A stretch of DNA of 64,000 nucleotides from positions 14,324,928 to 14,388,927 of the forward strand of contig CM055094.1 in assembly GCA_029204225.1 (NCBI GenBank). Direction: 5' to 3'. Under the pieces are notes generated by a model. That model was not told the origin of the DNA, searched no databases, and was given only the letters and a program-made list of their open reading frames with translations. The translations under genes were made by a program, and so were the position numbers. Below are positions 1 through 13,300 of this stretch, piece after piece; positions within the stretch are counted from its first letter, which is position 1, and each line of letters opens with the position of its first letter. The DNA comes from Diphasiastrum complanatum. Taxonomy: Eukaryota; Streptophyta; Lycopodiopsida; Lycopodiales; Lycopodiaceae.

Positions 1-1450
1 TTGACCCAATCCAATTGGTCCCTGTAGATACTGCTCAATTTGCTTATAGACTCACTTTGTTTGTCCATCTGTTTGAGAGTGCTATGCCATGTTGAAATTT
101 AGTTCAATTCCTACTAGGTAAAACAAACATATCTAGAACTTTTCCATGAACTTAGTGTCTCGATCTAAAATAATCGTTCTAGGTAGAGTATTTGAAGACA
201 TATTTGAAAAATAATCTTGCCACTTCTTTAGTTGTCACTAAACTCTTGGTTGGTACAAAGTGAGCTTGTTTTGAAAATCAGTCAACCACCACATAAATCG
301 AATCAAACCTTGACAGCGTGGTAGTTGTAAAATGAAGTCCATGCTCACTGATTCCCAAGGATATGTCGACACTGGTAATGGCTGGAGTAGTCATGCTGGG
401 GCTAACGGTTCCACCTTCACTTGTTGACATTTAGGGCAAGTTTGTACGTAGGATTCAGTATTTGCCCACGTATCCGGCCAATGGAGCCTCTCTTGAGAAG
501 TTTATACATGCAATTCACCGGTGTTCAACAATGAGTACGTCAAGATGTTCTCTCAAGATTTTCTTCCTTAGGTTGATGTCATCTAGAACGTAAATTCTAC
601 ATTGTTTATAGACAACCATTTGATCCTTCCAAGTGAATTGTTTGCGCGATTTGCCCAACTGGAATTCTATCATTAGCTCCTTAGCTAGTGAATCTACACT
701 ATACTTCTCTCTGATTTCTTGGAATAGACCAGTCACATGGGTTGCCACCGTTGCCATCAAATGCTCTTGTCTGCTTAATGCATATACAACCATATTGTTC
801 TCTTCCATTGTGCACACAATATCTATGTTAGACTTCGACAAAAAGTTTTTCCATCACATTTGCTTTGGCATGAGCATAGCTTGAGACGCAAAGTACTTAA
901 GTGTTGTCACTTAACGCTTTAAAGGGCTTTCCTACTACATAATGTCTCCAATGCTCCACTGCTTGAACTACTACAACCATCTCTTTCTGATGAGTTGGCC
1001 AATATCAATGCTCTACATCACTCAATTTCTTAGAAAAATATGCAACTAGTTTTCCTTCTTGCATTAGCACGGCTCCAATAGCAAAGTTTGATGCATCTGT
1101 ATGGATTTCAAACGGTTTACTAAAGTTTGGTAGAACAAGAATAGGTTCTTGAGTAATTCATTGTTTGAGTTCTTGAAATGCTTCTTCACATTATGGTGTT
1201 CAGGTCATCTTCAAACGAGTTTTTGTCTGTTCCAACAACAGTGTCATGATTTTGCTAAATGCTTCAATTAATCTTCTATAGAAGTTGCATAGCTCCAAGA
1301 AGGATTTGATGCCTTGAATGGTTCTAAGGTGCTAGCCAATCCAAAATAGCCTTGATCTTCTTGGGATCCGTTCGAATTCATCCATACCCTATAACATGTC
1401 CAAGGAAGTCTACTTTTTCACTACAAACTCACATTCCTCTCTCCTTAGTC
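1..1450 (-). pseudogene. Ty3/gypsy pol relic (RT end, RNase H, integrase)
   Basis: Read on the minus strand, this stretch gives broken pieces of a chromovirus-type polyprotein in the expected order. Near 1,200-1,340 there is the end of reverse transcriptase with an FLELCNFYRRLI-like connection motif. Around 515-841 the RNase H/integrase junction ends in the usual ALSRQEH motif. Around 180-310 there is an integrase-core stretch (DSIYVVVD, FSKQAHFVPTKS). Stops and frame changes separate all pieces, so no protein can be made. The element runs off the left edge of the window and is probably an old insertion downstream of VPS60. Family assignment rests on these motifs only. Confidence 0.75.
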
Positions 1451-1489
1451 ATTGAAGAACCATTCTCAAATGTTCAATGTGATCCTTGA

Positions 1490-1491
<2 letters not shown>

Positions 1492-1553
<62 letters not shown>
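1492..1553. repeat. (CT)n microsatellite
   Basis: About 30 uninterrupted CT units lie at the inner end of the gypsy relic. A second long CT run occurs at 7,328. Long pure runs like this are length-variable in populations. Confidence 0.95.
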
Positions 1554-1556
<3 letters not shown>

Positions 1557-1752
1557 TCCCTTCCAAAGCTTATGGTTGATCATCATCTTCTATCCTTCTG
1601 TTGAATACAAATAGTATCTTCAGCATAGGTACGATACACCAATAAGTGCTATTACTTCATTCACAATGTGTGGAACTGGATAGTATGAACTAGTGGCTGC
1701 ACTTCATGACATGAATGCCGGTAATGACGCTAATCAAATCATCACCCCCCAA

Positions 1753-2264
1753 GAGTAGGAGCAAAGATGCACGTTCCATTCCGTTCCGGATCACGATCTC
1801 TGGAACACGATCCGGGAATTCCTGTTAGGGTTTCCTAGTTCGCAAACTTTCTTTGTTTTTTTTTCTAAAGTTGCCAATATGGGTATCATGTGAAAGGATA
1901 TCCAAAAAGCAATTATTATGCAGTTCTATTGCTTGGTTTCAGATGGCTGCATTCATCAAAAATTTGGACATCACAGATCTGCAAATATTTGCTTTTGCAT
2001 CCACAGATCTGCATTCACAGGCTACATTCATCAAAAATCTGGACATCATCAGATCTGCAAACCATTGGCATAACAAAGACAAAATCAGATATTCATTTCA
2101 AAATCTGATATTCATTTCAATAGCAAAAGCAGCGGATCTGGATATTTGCAAAAAAATTTGCAAATTTTTTTGCAATCCGGGACCACGTTTCTGGTCCGGA
2201 TCGCTGACGATCCGGATCGTTTTTGCAGCGGATCGCGATCTGCTGCAGCTCTGAGTAGGAGCAA
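1753..2264. mobile_element. 488-bp insertion flanked by perfect 12-bp direct repeats
   Basis: The 12-mer GAGTAGGAGCAA occurs at 1,753-1,764 and again at 2,253-2,264. The sequence between differs from its surroundings: both ends are rich in GGATC/GATCC words and the middle holds two imperfect copies of a 'CATTCATCAAAAATTTGGAC' phrase. A perfect 12-bp direct repeat at both ends is what target-site duplication by a LINE/SINE or a Mutator-like transposon leaves. I see no clear poly-A tail and no protein, so the class is undecided. Confidence 0.4.
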
Positions 2265-2410
2265 CATATTACCTCCCAACACAAAGGCCAAGATGCAAAG
2301 TTTTCACCACAAATGCGCAACAAACGAGGGGGAGGTAACTCCCCCCACTCTCCACCACGCCCTGCTTTGGAAGACTCGAAAAACACCCCCATGTCCCTCG
2401 CATCTGAGTT

Positions 2411-2707
2411 TTGGTACCTGCTCCTGCCATCGTACCTGCTTTAAGTCTATCCATCACATCCACTTCTGATCTGTCCACCGCATCTGCATCTGAATTCAAG
2501 ACGGATGCCCGCTCTGCTGTCGAAACATTTGCGGTGAATCAACTGCCCACAGTTGATTATACCCCTTCCAAACCTACTGAAGGCCTCTTTGCTTATGACA
2601 TTAGCTTTATTCGACAAGAAATCATCGGACTCAAAAGACAATTACACTTCTTTGAAATTGAGAACGGCAAGTTGGTTTTGGACATGCAATGTGAAATAAA
2701 AAACTAG
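2411..2707 (+). pseudogene. LINE ORF1-like relic (N-terminal scrap)
   Basis: A 98-codon open stretch with a Ser/Thr/Pro-rich start and a short helical segment (FIRQEIIGLKRQ) at its end. The layout, Pro/Ser-rich leader then charged helix, resembles the longer ORF1-like relic at 7.6-8.4 kb, and the two share a TPSKPTE / TPSQSTE-like phrase. It has no RRM or zinc-knuckle region and ends at a stop, so it is at most a fragment. The assignment is tentative. Confidence 0.25.
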
Positions 2708-4073
2708 CAGTTTAGAACTTTGATGAACATCTTAAGCAAGAACATAATGCTAATCAGTCAAAAACCATCTGTATTACAAGTCTAGGATCGCTGAACATAG
2801 CAAACACACCATGCAACTCAGCTTTATAGAATACATCCATAAAGATTTAGAGCATCAACAATGTCATGCATAGCAGAGACTTTATGGTACATCCGTATGA
2901 CATCAACACCTAAGGGAAGCATCCATCACAATACTATCATCGTATCAGAAAATGACCATGTTGGTTTTTATCACTTCTTGAAAGGCAAAGGCCACTTAAC
3001 TAGTAAAGGTTAGCACAAAGCTAATCAAGTTACGAACCTAGGCTTTGACAAGCTATGTACCCAAAGCTCTGAGGCATCTCCAACACAGCTAGAGTGTCAG
3101 CTGATATCACTTGTTTGTACCACAAAACACCACTGAGACCATCAGAGCAGTCCAGATATTGGCAAATTAGCCTACAGTACTGCAGATAGAAGAATGTCTT
3201 CTGAATATTAATAGTGCTACAAAAACCTCTATAAAGTAGGTCCCTGTAATAAATTTGTTATGCAAAAATGTACAGCCTGTCAATAAACCCTTTCGGATAA
3301 TAAAGATACTTAGCTGGTGCATACAACAATCATGGATCATTAACATTACTCTATTGTGTTTCTATGTCCAGCTCTTTCATATTTCTCAAGTTATCTTGAT
3401 TTCTAGTGTGTAGAATGTCAATTTTGTGATTGATCTTGGATCCACACGTTTGAAGGACAGTAGGCTGCTGCTGTTGTATGGACAGGGACAAACTCCTTAT
3501 GAACTGAAAATCTTCAAGGGGATCATTCAAACAGAATGAAAAGAGTCAGAGGTTGCTCTCATTTGAGTACATAAGGAACAAAGTCATATTGCATGCAAAA
3601 GAGCTTTTAAGTTCTTTGCTAACCATTAGGAGAACCAAAAAATATACTTCTAGTCTGCAAGGGATATAAGGAATGTAAAGCATCATATCTGAAAGAGCAC
3701 CCGGTGAAGAAATCATGAAATAATCATTCTGAAGACATTTTCATACATAATATCGTGATTTAAAGGCCAAGATCAATCTCTTAGTAATGATACATCACAA
3801 GGATCAAGTTTATTCTTCACATAATCCTGAGAACCCTTGCGCATGCTCAATTATGGAGCAAGAACTTAGAAAGGCTTGTTGATAGTTACAACACCTTTAA
3901 TCAAGATGTAGAGAAAGCATCAACACAACATCATAATTCTAGCAGAAGGCAAGTATAGGCATTGCCTTGATGTTTTGGTACACAGAATAGAAACATAGAT
4001 CCCAGGAATTTACAATGTAGAAAGTTTATATAAAATAAAAGAAAAATCTGCACAGCTCTGAACTTGTCCGAGC
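2708..4073. other. Downstream flank and 3' UTR of VPS60
   Basis: No coding region or repeat is recognised. Minus-strand AATAAA occurs at 3,809-3,814, about 260 bases after the VPS60 stop, and is a plausible polyadenylation signal. The remainder is AT-rich and unassigned. Confidence 0.4.
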
Positions 4074-7000
4074 TTAAGTTCGAAGAGTAGTACGAGGCAC
4101 AGTAGGGAAACCATACTCATCTGCAGCCTGTTCAGCCAAACCGAAAGAGCATGAGAAGAAAGAAAAAGAATATGAAGATGTTGAAAAGTTCTCCAAAAAG
4201 AGCAGGCCATGTTTCTTTTCTCATAAAAGAAATTTGTCCGAAGTGAAGTTTCAACATTTTCAACATTCTCGGAACCGATTAAAATAGTGAGTCCAAGAAA
4301 TGAAATAAGAAATGAGTCAAACACAAACCTGCGCTTGAGGGGTTGCAGCATGCCCAGATGGAGCAGGTGGAAGATTAAGCTCTGTCTCAAACTCTGGCTC
4401 CTTGTCTGGTTGCAAGTATGAAGGGACAGCATCAGCAGTCGTCTCTGTCCCCATTTCATCTTCCAAAGCACTTAGTTCTGCATAGAGAAAGTGATGAGTA
4501 TTTACCTTTTCTATATTCTACCAATAGAACGCGATCTTTCCTTGTAGGTGTGCTTCTTTGGTAGTAATAGTAAAACTGAGAGCAGATTCTGGAGAGAGAT
4601 CCTTTTGTGGTTGCTAGATTAAAAAATATCCATTAACCATATCAAAATTCAAGATAGAAAAGAATCTTAGCTATACGATGACTCTCCTATGAGTACATTT
4701 CTGCATCAAAGAACATGCTTATCGTGCACAGCTCATAAATCGATTAGCGCAATGGAAGTTATGATGAAATGCAGTTAGTTAGAAAGACATCTGTGAGTAT
4801 GCTTTGAAAGGGTGGACCATAGCAGCTTCATTAAGTTCCTTCAAAGTCAACATGAGGGAATAGTTAAGAGGAACTCACTTCCCCAAGCAATATCTCCTCA
4901 ATTCATGGGTCTAGAGTCTAGACCATGGAAATCCTTTAAGGTGTAAAACCCATACTGACAAGTCAATAAGATTGCATCAGTCTTTGCCTTATTGTTCTTC
5001 CCTTCTTCACGTTTTGTTGGGTTTGACCAATCAGTGCACATTGCAATCATTTTCTCACCATCATCAATTTTCTGATTCAAACATAGTTGAATGTTGTATC
5101 AAAGCCTAGGAAGGCCAAGTTGCTACTGCTCACAAAGATGATTGTTTGATAGACCTTATGACTTAAGCCCGTGGAAACCAACATTTGTTCTGAACTTCTG
5201 GAGGTTTTGGTAGGAGGAATTTGTCACAAGTGATTCATAGCACACCCTTCTTTCCATCAGTGATTGGCTTTACAGCATCTATTACAGCCAACGATTTCAG
5301 TTTTTGGAGGTTCTTGGGTCGAGTTCCTTAGCACCAATTTCCAACAATTGTTTTTCTTGATGGAGTTTTACATCATTGATTGGCTCTATAGCACCAATTT
5401 TCAACGATTGGTCTTCTTGCTGGAGTTTTACATCATTGATGATTTGATTGGCTCACTACTTTCCATAGGTTACTCTCTTGCTGGATATGTACATCATAGA
5501 CCAATGCTTTGCAAATTCATCGATCCATTTGTTTGACATTGCTCTTGTAGTGTTTACCTATCTTAGTATATAGTGTTCACCACCACTAACATGTGGTTTC
5601 ACCACTTAGAAGGTTATCAGTAAGTGTCTTCTATTGCTTTTTGTCATGTTTACCACGAGCATCCTCCAGCACTTCAGGTGATTATTCCAAGCTCTTTTGA
5701 CATGGAGCATGTAAGGTGGCAACAGTGGGACAGAACTCAATGCATTGACTGGGATTGTAGAGCGCCTCTGTGAAAGACTTGTTCACATCCAGCATTTGCA
5801 ACCAGAGCTACTCATTCAACTACTATACTCCTGTTACAATTGTTATCGATTCTTTCACTCTTGTGACCATTCATTCTTCAGTTGCTCCTCCTGGGACATC
5901 TCTTGTCCACGACTTTAAAAAGAACTGTGGTTCATCAAATGGGAACGAATCACAGAACTGGTTGGTTAAGCTAGGACCTTACTTCCGAATGTACTCAAAA
6001 AGAGATGATCATAAGGTATAGCTGGTAGCACTTCAATCCAAGGGCACAGCTGCTACTTGGAGGCAAGCAATCAAGAGCAACCTCCAAAGGGAATTGACAC
6101 TTTTTCTCCCCTTCTACAACATAGGATGGAACACATGATTGTTTTTTTTCTTGGCCGCTCTTCAAGAATACCATTTGAAAGGCTATGATTGATCCAAAGT
6201 GGATTATACAACAGCGAGAGACTTTGACAACCTTCAGCCATGAATACAGTTATTGCCTATAGTGAAAGGTTCATAGCACTTTCATAAATATTCCCTTTTA
6301 CTTGACGGAACATGGCTTATTACATTATACATTGCTAGCTCATAGGGTCACTGTTATAACTTATAACCCCACTAACCGGAAACTGCCAGGTGCCGGTCAA
6401 CACAAGAAACCAAATGCTCACGATCCACCCCACCGTAGGACCCCCCCTCCGTGCCCCGAGCCCATAACTAGACAACAAGCGGGATCCAGCTTCCAGCCCT
6501 AACGACGTCCCATACCGCCATCAGCCCCTTAAGCCTTCTCCTGCCCCTAGCTACACCATCCTGGCTATGCACGTGTGAACTACCATCCGCCAACACCTAG
6601 GTAGATAGAATGAAAGGTAACTGAGATCTCCTCCCCTCTCCATGCCAAGCACATATCCCTTATTACGACAAGTGGCCATGAGTCACTGGTCAAGTCAATA
6701 GGCCATGTCCCGGTTCAGTTTCAAGTTAAGTGTGGGACCCACGAAGTGGGTCCCTAACATTCCTTCCCCCTTAAAAAGACTTTTCTTCTAAGACGGAAAT
6801 CTGGGACTTTCTATCTAAGGTCTTGTTCCTTTTCCCAAGTATCCTCATCGTCAGAACTACGTTTCCAATGAACCAAGTACTCAGTCACCCCCTGTTTTTG
6901 AGCCCACGTTTACGTACATCAACAATGGTCTGTGGTTTTGAAGGTACAAAGGTTGACAGATCCTCCAATTGAACTAGCTCATCCGCTTGAAATCAAATCA

Positions 7001-7326
7001 CCCTTCCCACCAAGTCATTCCTATAAACGACTAACGTGGAAAATTGGGTGAACTTTGATTCCTTACGGAATATCTAGTTGATAGGCATTCCAATTGAGTT
7101 TCTTTATAATACGGAAAGGCCCACAAAAATGAGGGGACAACTTAGGCATTTCCTTGTCCTCAATAAAGTTTCCTTCCTATTCAGAATCGGTCGAATCGGA
7201 ATCAGCCTAATCGACCCGTTCGACCTATTCGAATCGGTCCTTGGGATTTTTGAACCGACGAATCAGTTTTAGGATTTCAAAACTCAAATTTTAACATAGT
7301 TGCATAATGCATTGATCATAGTAGTT

Positions 7327-7396
<70 letters not shown>

Positions 7397-10300
7397 CCTG
7401 ATCCGCTCCAATGATGGCGCCCTGATCAGCTCCAATGGTGGTGATGGCGCCTGATCCATACTTGTCCTGGCCCGCCCTGCACTGATTCGTACCCCTCCAA
7501 CCTGTCCGTCCACCCTGCACTGGTCTGTCCACCCTAAATTGATCTGTCCGCCCTGTCCGAACCAGTCCGCGTCCGCCCTCAGATCTGCCCCCCCCCCCCT
7601 TGCTGCCTACAGATCCACCCCCTCCTCGCTGCCTATTGACCTGTCTTCCCCCTCGCTGGAACACCCTTCTTCTTCCCCACTCCCATTCTTGTCCTTCCTA
7701 TCTTTCACCTTCTTCTTCCTCTGCTTCTGCCTCTTCCTCGTCTTCATTGATCTCCAATCCTATCGATCTGGCCATCCTTACCGTTCCTACCCCTATTTCC
7801 CAAGAATCCACAGCCCCCCCATCTACAGCACCCATCCCATACACTCCCTCCCAGTCAACCGAACTATTTTCCTCCTGGGAAGCTGACCAAATGAAAGCCG
7901 ATTTCCAGCTTTTGAAACAGGAACTTTCACAAGTAAAGGGAATAGTGGTCTCCTTACTCAAGGAAAAGAATGTGTTGCAGTCAAAGTCGCTTCATTGGAG
8001 CAGGTGATCAACACTAAGCAAGTTGCAGCCTCGGAATCGACCACCACCATGATACGGGAGCTTGAGAATAAAATTGAGCAGCATAAGGATTCATGGGCAA
8101 CGGTCTTGAAGAAAGGCACCAAGGCTAGCGCCCCCATTTCCTCAGTCATCTCAGCCACTATTTCGGAAGAGCGGTTAAGGGAGCAAAAGGCCCATAACAT
8201 CAGAGTTCGTGGGATACCGGATACACAGGATGTCATTGCCGAGGCTACGAGATTTCTCGAGACCACTCTAGGACATGTGACAGATGGGCTAGATACAGCT
8301 TGGAGGACCACCAGAGATGCAGCTACACTGATCATTCGCTTCACATCCCTCGACAGCCACAAAGAGGCTTTATGCTGCAGAGCCCAGTTACGTGGCACTA
8401 CCATATATATGGATGATGTGTTAGAAATAAATGACTATGCCGAAGTTAATCCATAGGTTACTTTGACCCAAAAGGTCGAGATTTGTGTAACCATGGGTAT
8501 TTAGTTATTTAGGCCATCTTAAGTTTGTCTTGAATTCAGTTGGACCCAATTTTGGTCATGTACTGACTTGTGAGTCCTTAGGGGTCTAATTTGGTTTAGG
8601 GGCCCTATCTTGACTTTTGGGGGTGCCCTACAGTCAGTAACTAGGTAGAGTACATATTGGCTTATTGTGTCACATTTTTCAGTTTGGCTAAGCATTGCTC
8701 TCCATTGCTCTTGTTGTTGTTTTCTCTCTCTGTCTCTTAGAGTTGGGCGTCCAGCCTCCTCTCTTTTTCTTGTGGAGATTGATTCATAACTAGATCTTGG
8801 TGACTTGACTCTTGCTTTCCTACATGGTATCAAAGCTACCAGATCTGCAACAAGCTTGTATGTTGGAGCCCTACCAGAAGAGGAGCTTCTCTACTTTTTG
8901 TTCTGAAATTTCAGCATACCGCTGATCTTTCCAAGTGGAGTTTGGATCAGCTTTTTGTCTCTTTTCAGGGTGAAGGAGGGCGCCCATCAGAGATTGGAGG
9001 AGCAATTTGTGGCACCCAAAAATCAGAATCTCAAATCTGATTTTTATGCAGCCAGTTTTCAGCAAGCTTTGTTTGGAAGAGGGCGCCCAAAAATCTGCTA
9101 CTGATTTTTGGTTGTGGTGTCTCCTTATCTTGCTTTTTTTGTTTTCAGGTTTGCATTTGTGTAGGAGGGCACCCAAAATTCAGCAAAGCCTATTCAGGGT
9201 TAGGTCAACTTGTGGCTGGAAATTTGCAGATTCTCAGTAAGCAGTAGGGCGCTTTCAACAGCCCTATTGGAGTGTGTGTTGATCACACTATTTGGCTTCT
9301 TAATTGGGTTTCGGTGTAGGCTTCAATTGAAGCTAAACTAATTTTCAAGAAGTTGGTTTTTTTGTGCAGAAAGACAGCCATCTATCCATTATCTTTTGGG
9401 CACTTTGGTTGCAGATTGAAAGACATTTTGTGCTCCTACTTTCAGCTCTTTGTTTGCTGCAAATTTTTTGAGTAGATTTGGTTGTGGAAAGGCTCTCTTT
9501 CCTATCTACTACAAGCTGGAGGTAATGGCTAAAGGATCGAATGCTATCGATTCTTTTTTTAGTGAAGATCGGTTGGATGGCACAAACCACTCCTTGTGGA
9601 GTTACATGATGAAGAATCTTCTCATAGCAAAAGGGCTGTGGGATTTGGTCATTGGTGATGAGGAAAGGCCTCCGTCTTTGGCACCTCCTACACCTCGTGG
9701 ATCATCATCATCATCATCTTCTACATCTTCGGAAGAACAAAAGAAGTGGGATAGAAGGGATGCACAAGCACATTCTAAGGTTGCTCTTGTTGTGAAAAGA
9801 TCTATCTTACCTCATATTGGGTCTTGTAAGACATCAAAAAGTGCATGGGATACACTTTATACTATGTATAGAGTCAAAAATCCAGCAAGAGTGGTGTATC
9901 TCAGAAATCAACTTTCTTTGTTGAAGATGCAAGAAGGGGATCAAGTGACCAATCACTTGACGAAGATCAAGGATCTTCGTGAGGAGCTTCTCAATATTGA
10001 TGAGATAATGTTTTTTATGAGCAGGCCAAGGGAGTAAAAGGTTAGGAGGATGCGATGCAAGATGAATATGACTCACTCATGAAGAACCAGATTTGGGTTC
10101 TTGTTGATCTTCCTCATAAGAAGAAGGCAATTGGTTTTAAATGGGTATACAAAATCAAGTATAAGGCAGATGGTACCATTGAAAGGTACAAGGCAAGGCT
10201 TGTTTCCAAAGGCTATGCTTAGCAAAAGGGGATTGATTATGAGGAGACTTTTTCTCCTACTGCTTGGATGACTACCATGAGGGTAGTAACCTCTTTGGCT

Positions 10301-13300
10301 GCCCATTTTGGTTGGCGTTTGCGGCAACTTGACATAACACGCAGTGTTTTAGATTTTCAAATCTTCAGCCAAGTAAACATAGGACTCAACTTACTGTGCC
10401 GACTAGTTTTCTTTGCCCCTTTGAGGAAATTTGTCAAGGGTAATGCAATTACCGCATAATCCAAGATGAATCCGTTGAAAAACCAATCAAGCATAGGCAT
10501 CCTTTCTGGACTAATAACTGTACGTCAACAAAATTCCTAGAAAAGTTCATGATTTTTGCAACTTGCATCTGACACAGTACCCTAGCCATTTATCCTGATG
10601 GAACACCTGCTAAATTAAATAATGAGAAGACGTCTGAGACATTTGACAAAAATATTTCATGAAAGAAGAGACACAGCTTGGTCAGCTGGACTTAAAATTA
10701 CAATACACTGCCAACATTGCAACTCCCTGCTAACATACTTAATTTGACTAGCGACTTTACCTCCCATTAGTTCTTCTTCATCTAGATCATCAGGCACATT
10801 ATAGCTTCGCCCGAGTGATTCTTGAATTTCAGAACTGTAGTCGACTAAGTCCATCATCTCATCTTGCATTCTCTGCCAGATACAATACAATAAGAAGAAC
10901 TCAATAGGTTCTAGCAGCTGATGATAGAAAGTGTTCAAACGGCTTCAAGCATCAAAAATCTCAAAATCCTCTTAGTTTGTCTATGAACTATAACTCTGAA
11001 AAAGCTAGATGGAATAATGCGGAAAGAAATTGAACAATTTAAAGGAACAAGAAAAGAAAAGGCTCAAGAGTTTCTGAATGCTCAAAAAATGTGTTATGTC
11101 TTGCCATAAGACTAACAAGTATGAATGTAAGTGAATACATCGATATCATCAAGATTCAGGTTCTTCATTGTTCCTTTCAGATCCTTGTTGGCAGCTTTCA
11201 TTGCTGACATCTGGAGAACACATCATAGGTTTTGTCAAGCTCTAAAATGCAGACACCGTATATCTCTCATGATAAAGTACAGTTTCCAAGACACAACATC
11301 TGTCTCAGCTCAAATTTATGGACCCAAAGCAAACCTCACTAAAGAGATCAGAAAATTGTACAAGCTACCCTAAGCTGTGTAATCAAAGCTTATTGTCTTA
11401 CTTAGCAAAAACTTTCTTCAAGAGCATAACTGACACATAGAATTTGTGCAGTCTCAAAGCATATCAATGTATGACATCAAAATGTATCAGAATACAAGGA
11501 GAATGTTCCCATTTTATATCCCAACTTCCATAAAAACCAGACTTGGTACCAGTCGAAAATATCACAGGTGGACTTACCGTTTGTTGTGCATCTTTTATAC
11601 CCTCTGTCGCAAAGGATACTTGCTCAAGATTAAAAGTCTGGTTGTAAAGCATGTCTCTTTGCCCTTCAAACCTGAAGTTTGCTCACAAATATTATGCTGG
11701 TTATAAGCAGCATTGCAACAGTCCAAAAGGCTGAAGAGCTTCTCTTACACTTCAGAGAAAATGAAATTTATGCTCAAGCATGAGAAAGAAAATCAACGAA
11801 GGTTGTCGACTTGTCAATGAGGATAAAGGAAACTTAAATGAGTCGAGCATGTTAAGTTAGCTTCTGGGTTTGATAATTACAATGGACATGTGATTAAACT
11901 GCTTCAAGGCAAGATCAGTCTGTGATTGCAGCAAGGCTAAGAACCTCAAAGATAACAATAACAACACATACGTATTTTCTTAAGGTTCAAAAGCAACAAG
12001 ATATTTGTAATAATACATTTTCTTTTGCTTCAAAATGCGCATGGCTCGTGCTTTCACAGCCTCCTGAGCTGGCCCAGGTCGAGTCCGTTTTATTTGCTCT
12101 CGATACTTTATCAGCTCTGCGTCAAGTTTCTTGATCTTTTCATCTACTGTGTCACCCCTCTTATTTATCTGCAAAGACAAATAAAGTGACAAAGTGAGCT
12201 ACTTATCTGCCCATCATCTTTTCTACAAGTACAACTGAAAGAGCCAAAGCTAATACAGGACCTGGCACAAAACCAATTACTCCAAATTGTCAGCTGCCAT
12301 TTTGCATATATTTCCTGATTATGCCAAGTATGCCTCAAAAAGAATGTGGGATTGATTTTACTTTGCTCCCAATAAAGCCTCACAGGTACCATAATGCACT
12401 GTCTCTCTCTTCGTTTCTGGAAAGTGAACGAAGAGATGCACCTTGTACTTGGTGCCACTAGGTGACCACAAGGTGCCAGCGCCAAGAGGTTTGGCTCCTG
12501 GCACATGTGAAAAGATGCGCCCTTAAGATGCATGGTTGAAATTTATAACCAAGCAACATGTCTTGAAGGTGAACCCTATGAGAGGATATGCCCAATCACT
12601 TTAAAATGCTTATTTTGTTGAGTTCATTTTAGGTCGTCGCAATTTAGGTTGTCCCACCACGTGCTCACATCAGGTGCCATAAGAATTTTATGAGACCTTA
12701 TGTGACCCGCCATGACATTTCCAACTTGTACACTTACAAAAGGCAACAAATGAAATATAACATTTCAACTTGTAAAAAAAAGACATTTTCCACTTGTACA
12801 CTTACAAAAGGCAACAAATGAACTATAACATTTCAACTTGTAAAAAAAAGTTAAATCCTAGCTCCTATATGTTCCAGATGAAGAGTAGCTTGAACCTTCC
12901 ACAAGACTTTAAAAACTTGATGTAAGAAACAGTTTTCTAGCATGAAACACTAGCTCAACAAAATGATATTATTTAAATAACTGCTCATAACGTTGATCAC
13001 AAATCACATCATAACAATGTTCCAAACAAAGTATTTACAAAAATACTGAACATTAAAATCTTGAAGAGATTATTTATAAGTGGTTACTAGTTATAGGGAC
13101 AGTATCATGCACAAGGATGTTTGCATGCACCATGGGCACACTTTTATTATTTGTCATTTGGCCCATATAATTTGGACCCTTGAATCCATCCTTATTATTA
13201 AGCAGATTAAAACATTATGTGGGTCATATGATCATTATTTGGCCTTGAGCCCTAACTGGCAGATTGTAGGGCTTCATATAATATAACTAGGCCTGTGAGC

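Larger units (their letters stand above)
4478..10760 (-). other. VPS60 intron 5 (6,283 bp, transposon-laden)
   Basis: Donor GTAAAG follows exon 5 and acceptor CTATGCAG precedes exon 6. It carries a gypsy 3' end with LTR, a CT microsatellite, a LINE ORF1 relic and a deleted copia element. The stretches 4.5-5.2 kb and 10.34-10.76 kb hold nothing recognised. Confidence 0.85.

Noticed and set aside
4010-4471. 153-codon minus-strand opening
   Set aside because: It overlaps VPS60 exons 6 and 7 in a different frame; the exon frame gives the conserved VPS60 C-terminus.
7284-7664. 126-codon minus-strand opening with an Arg-Glu repeat
   Set aside because: Produced by translating the CT microsatellite; no conserved sequence around it.
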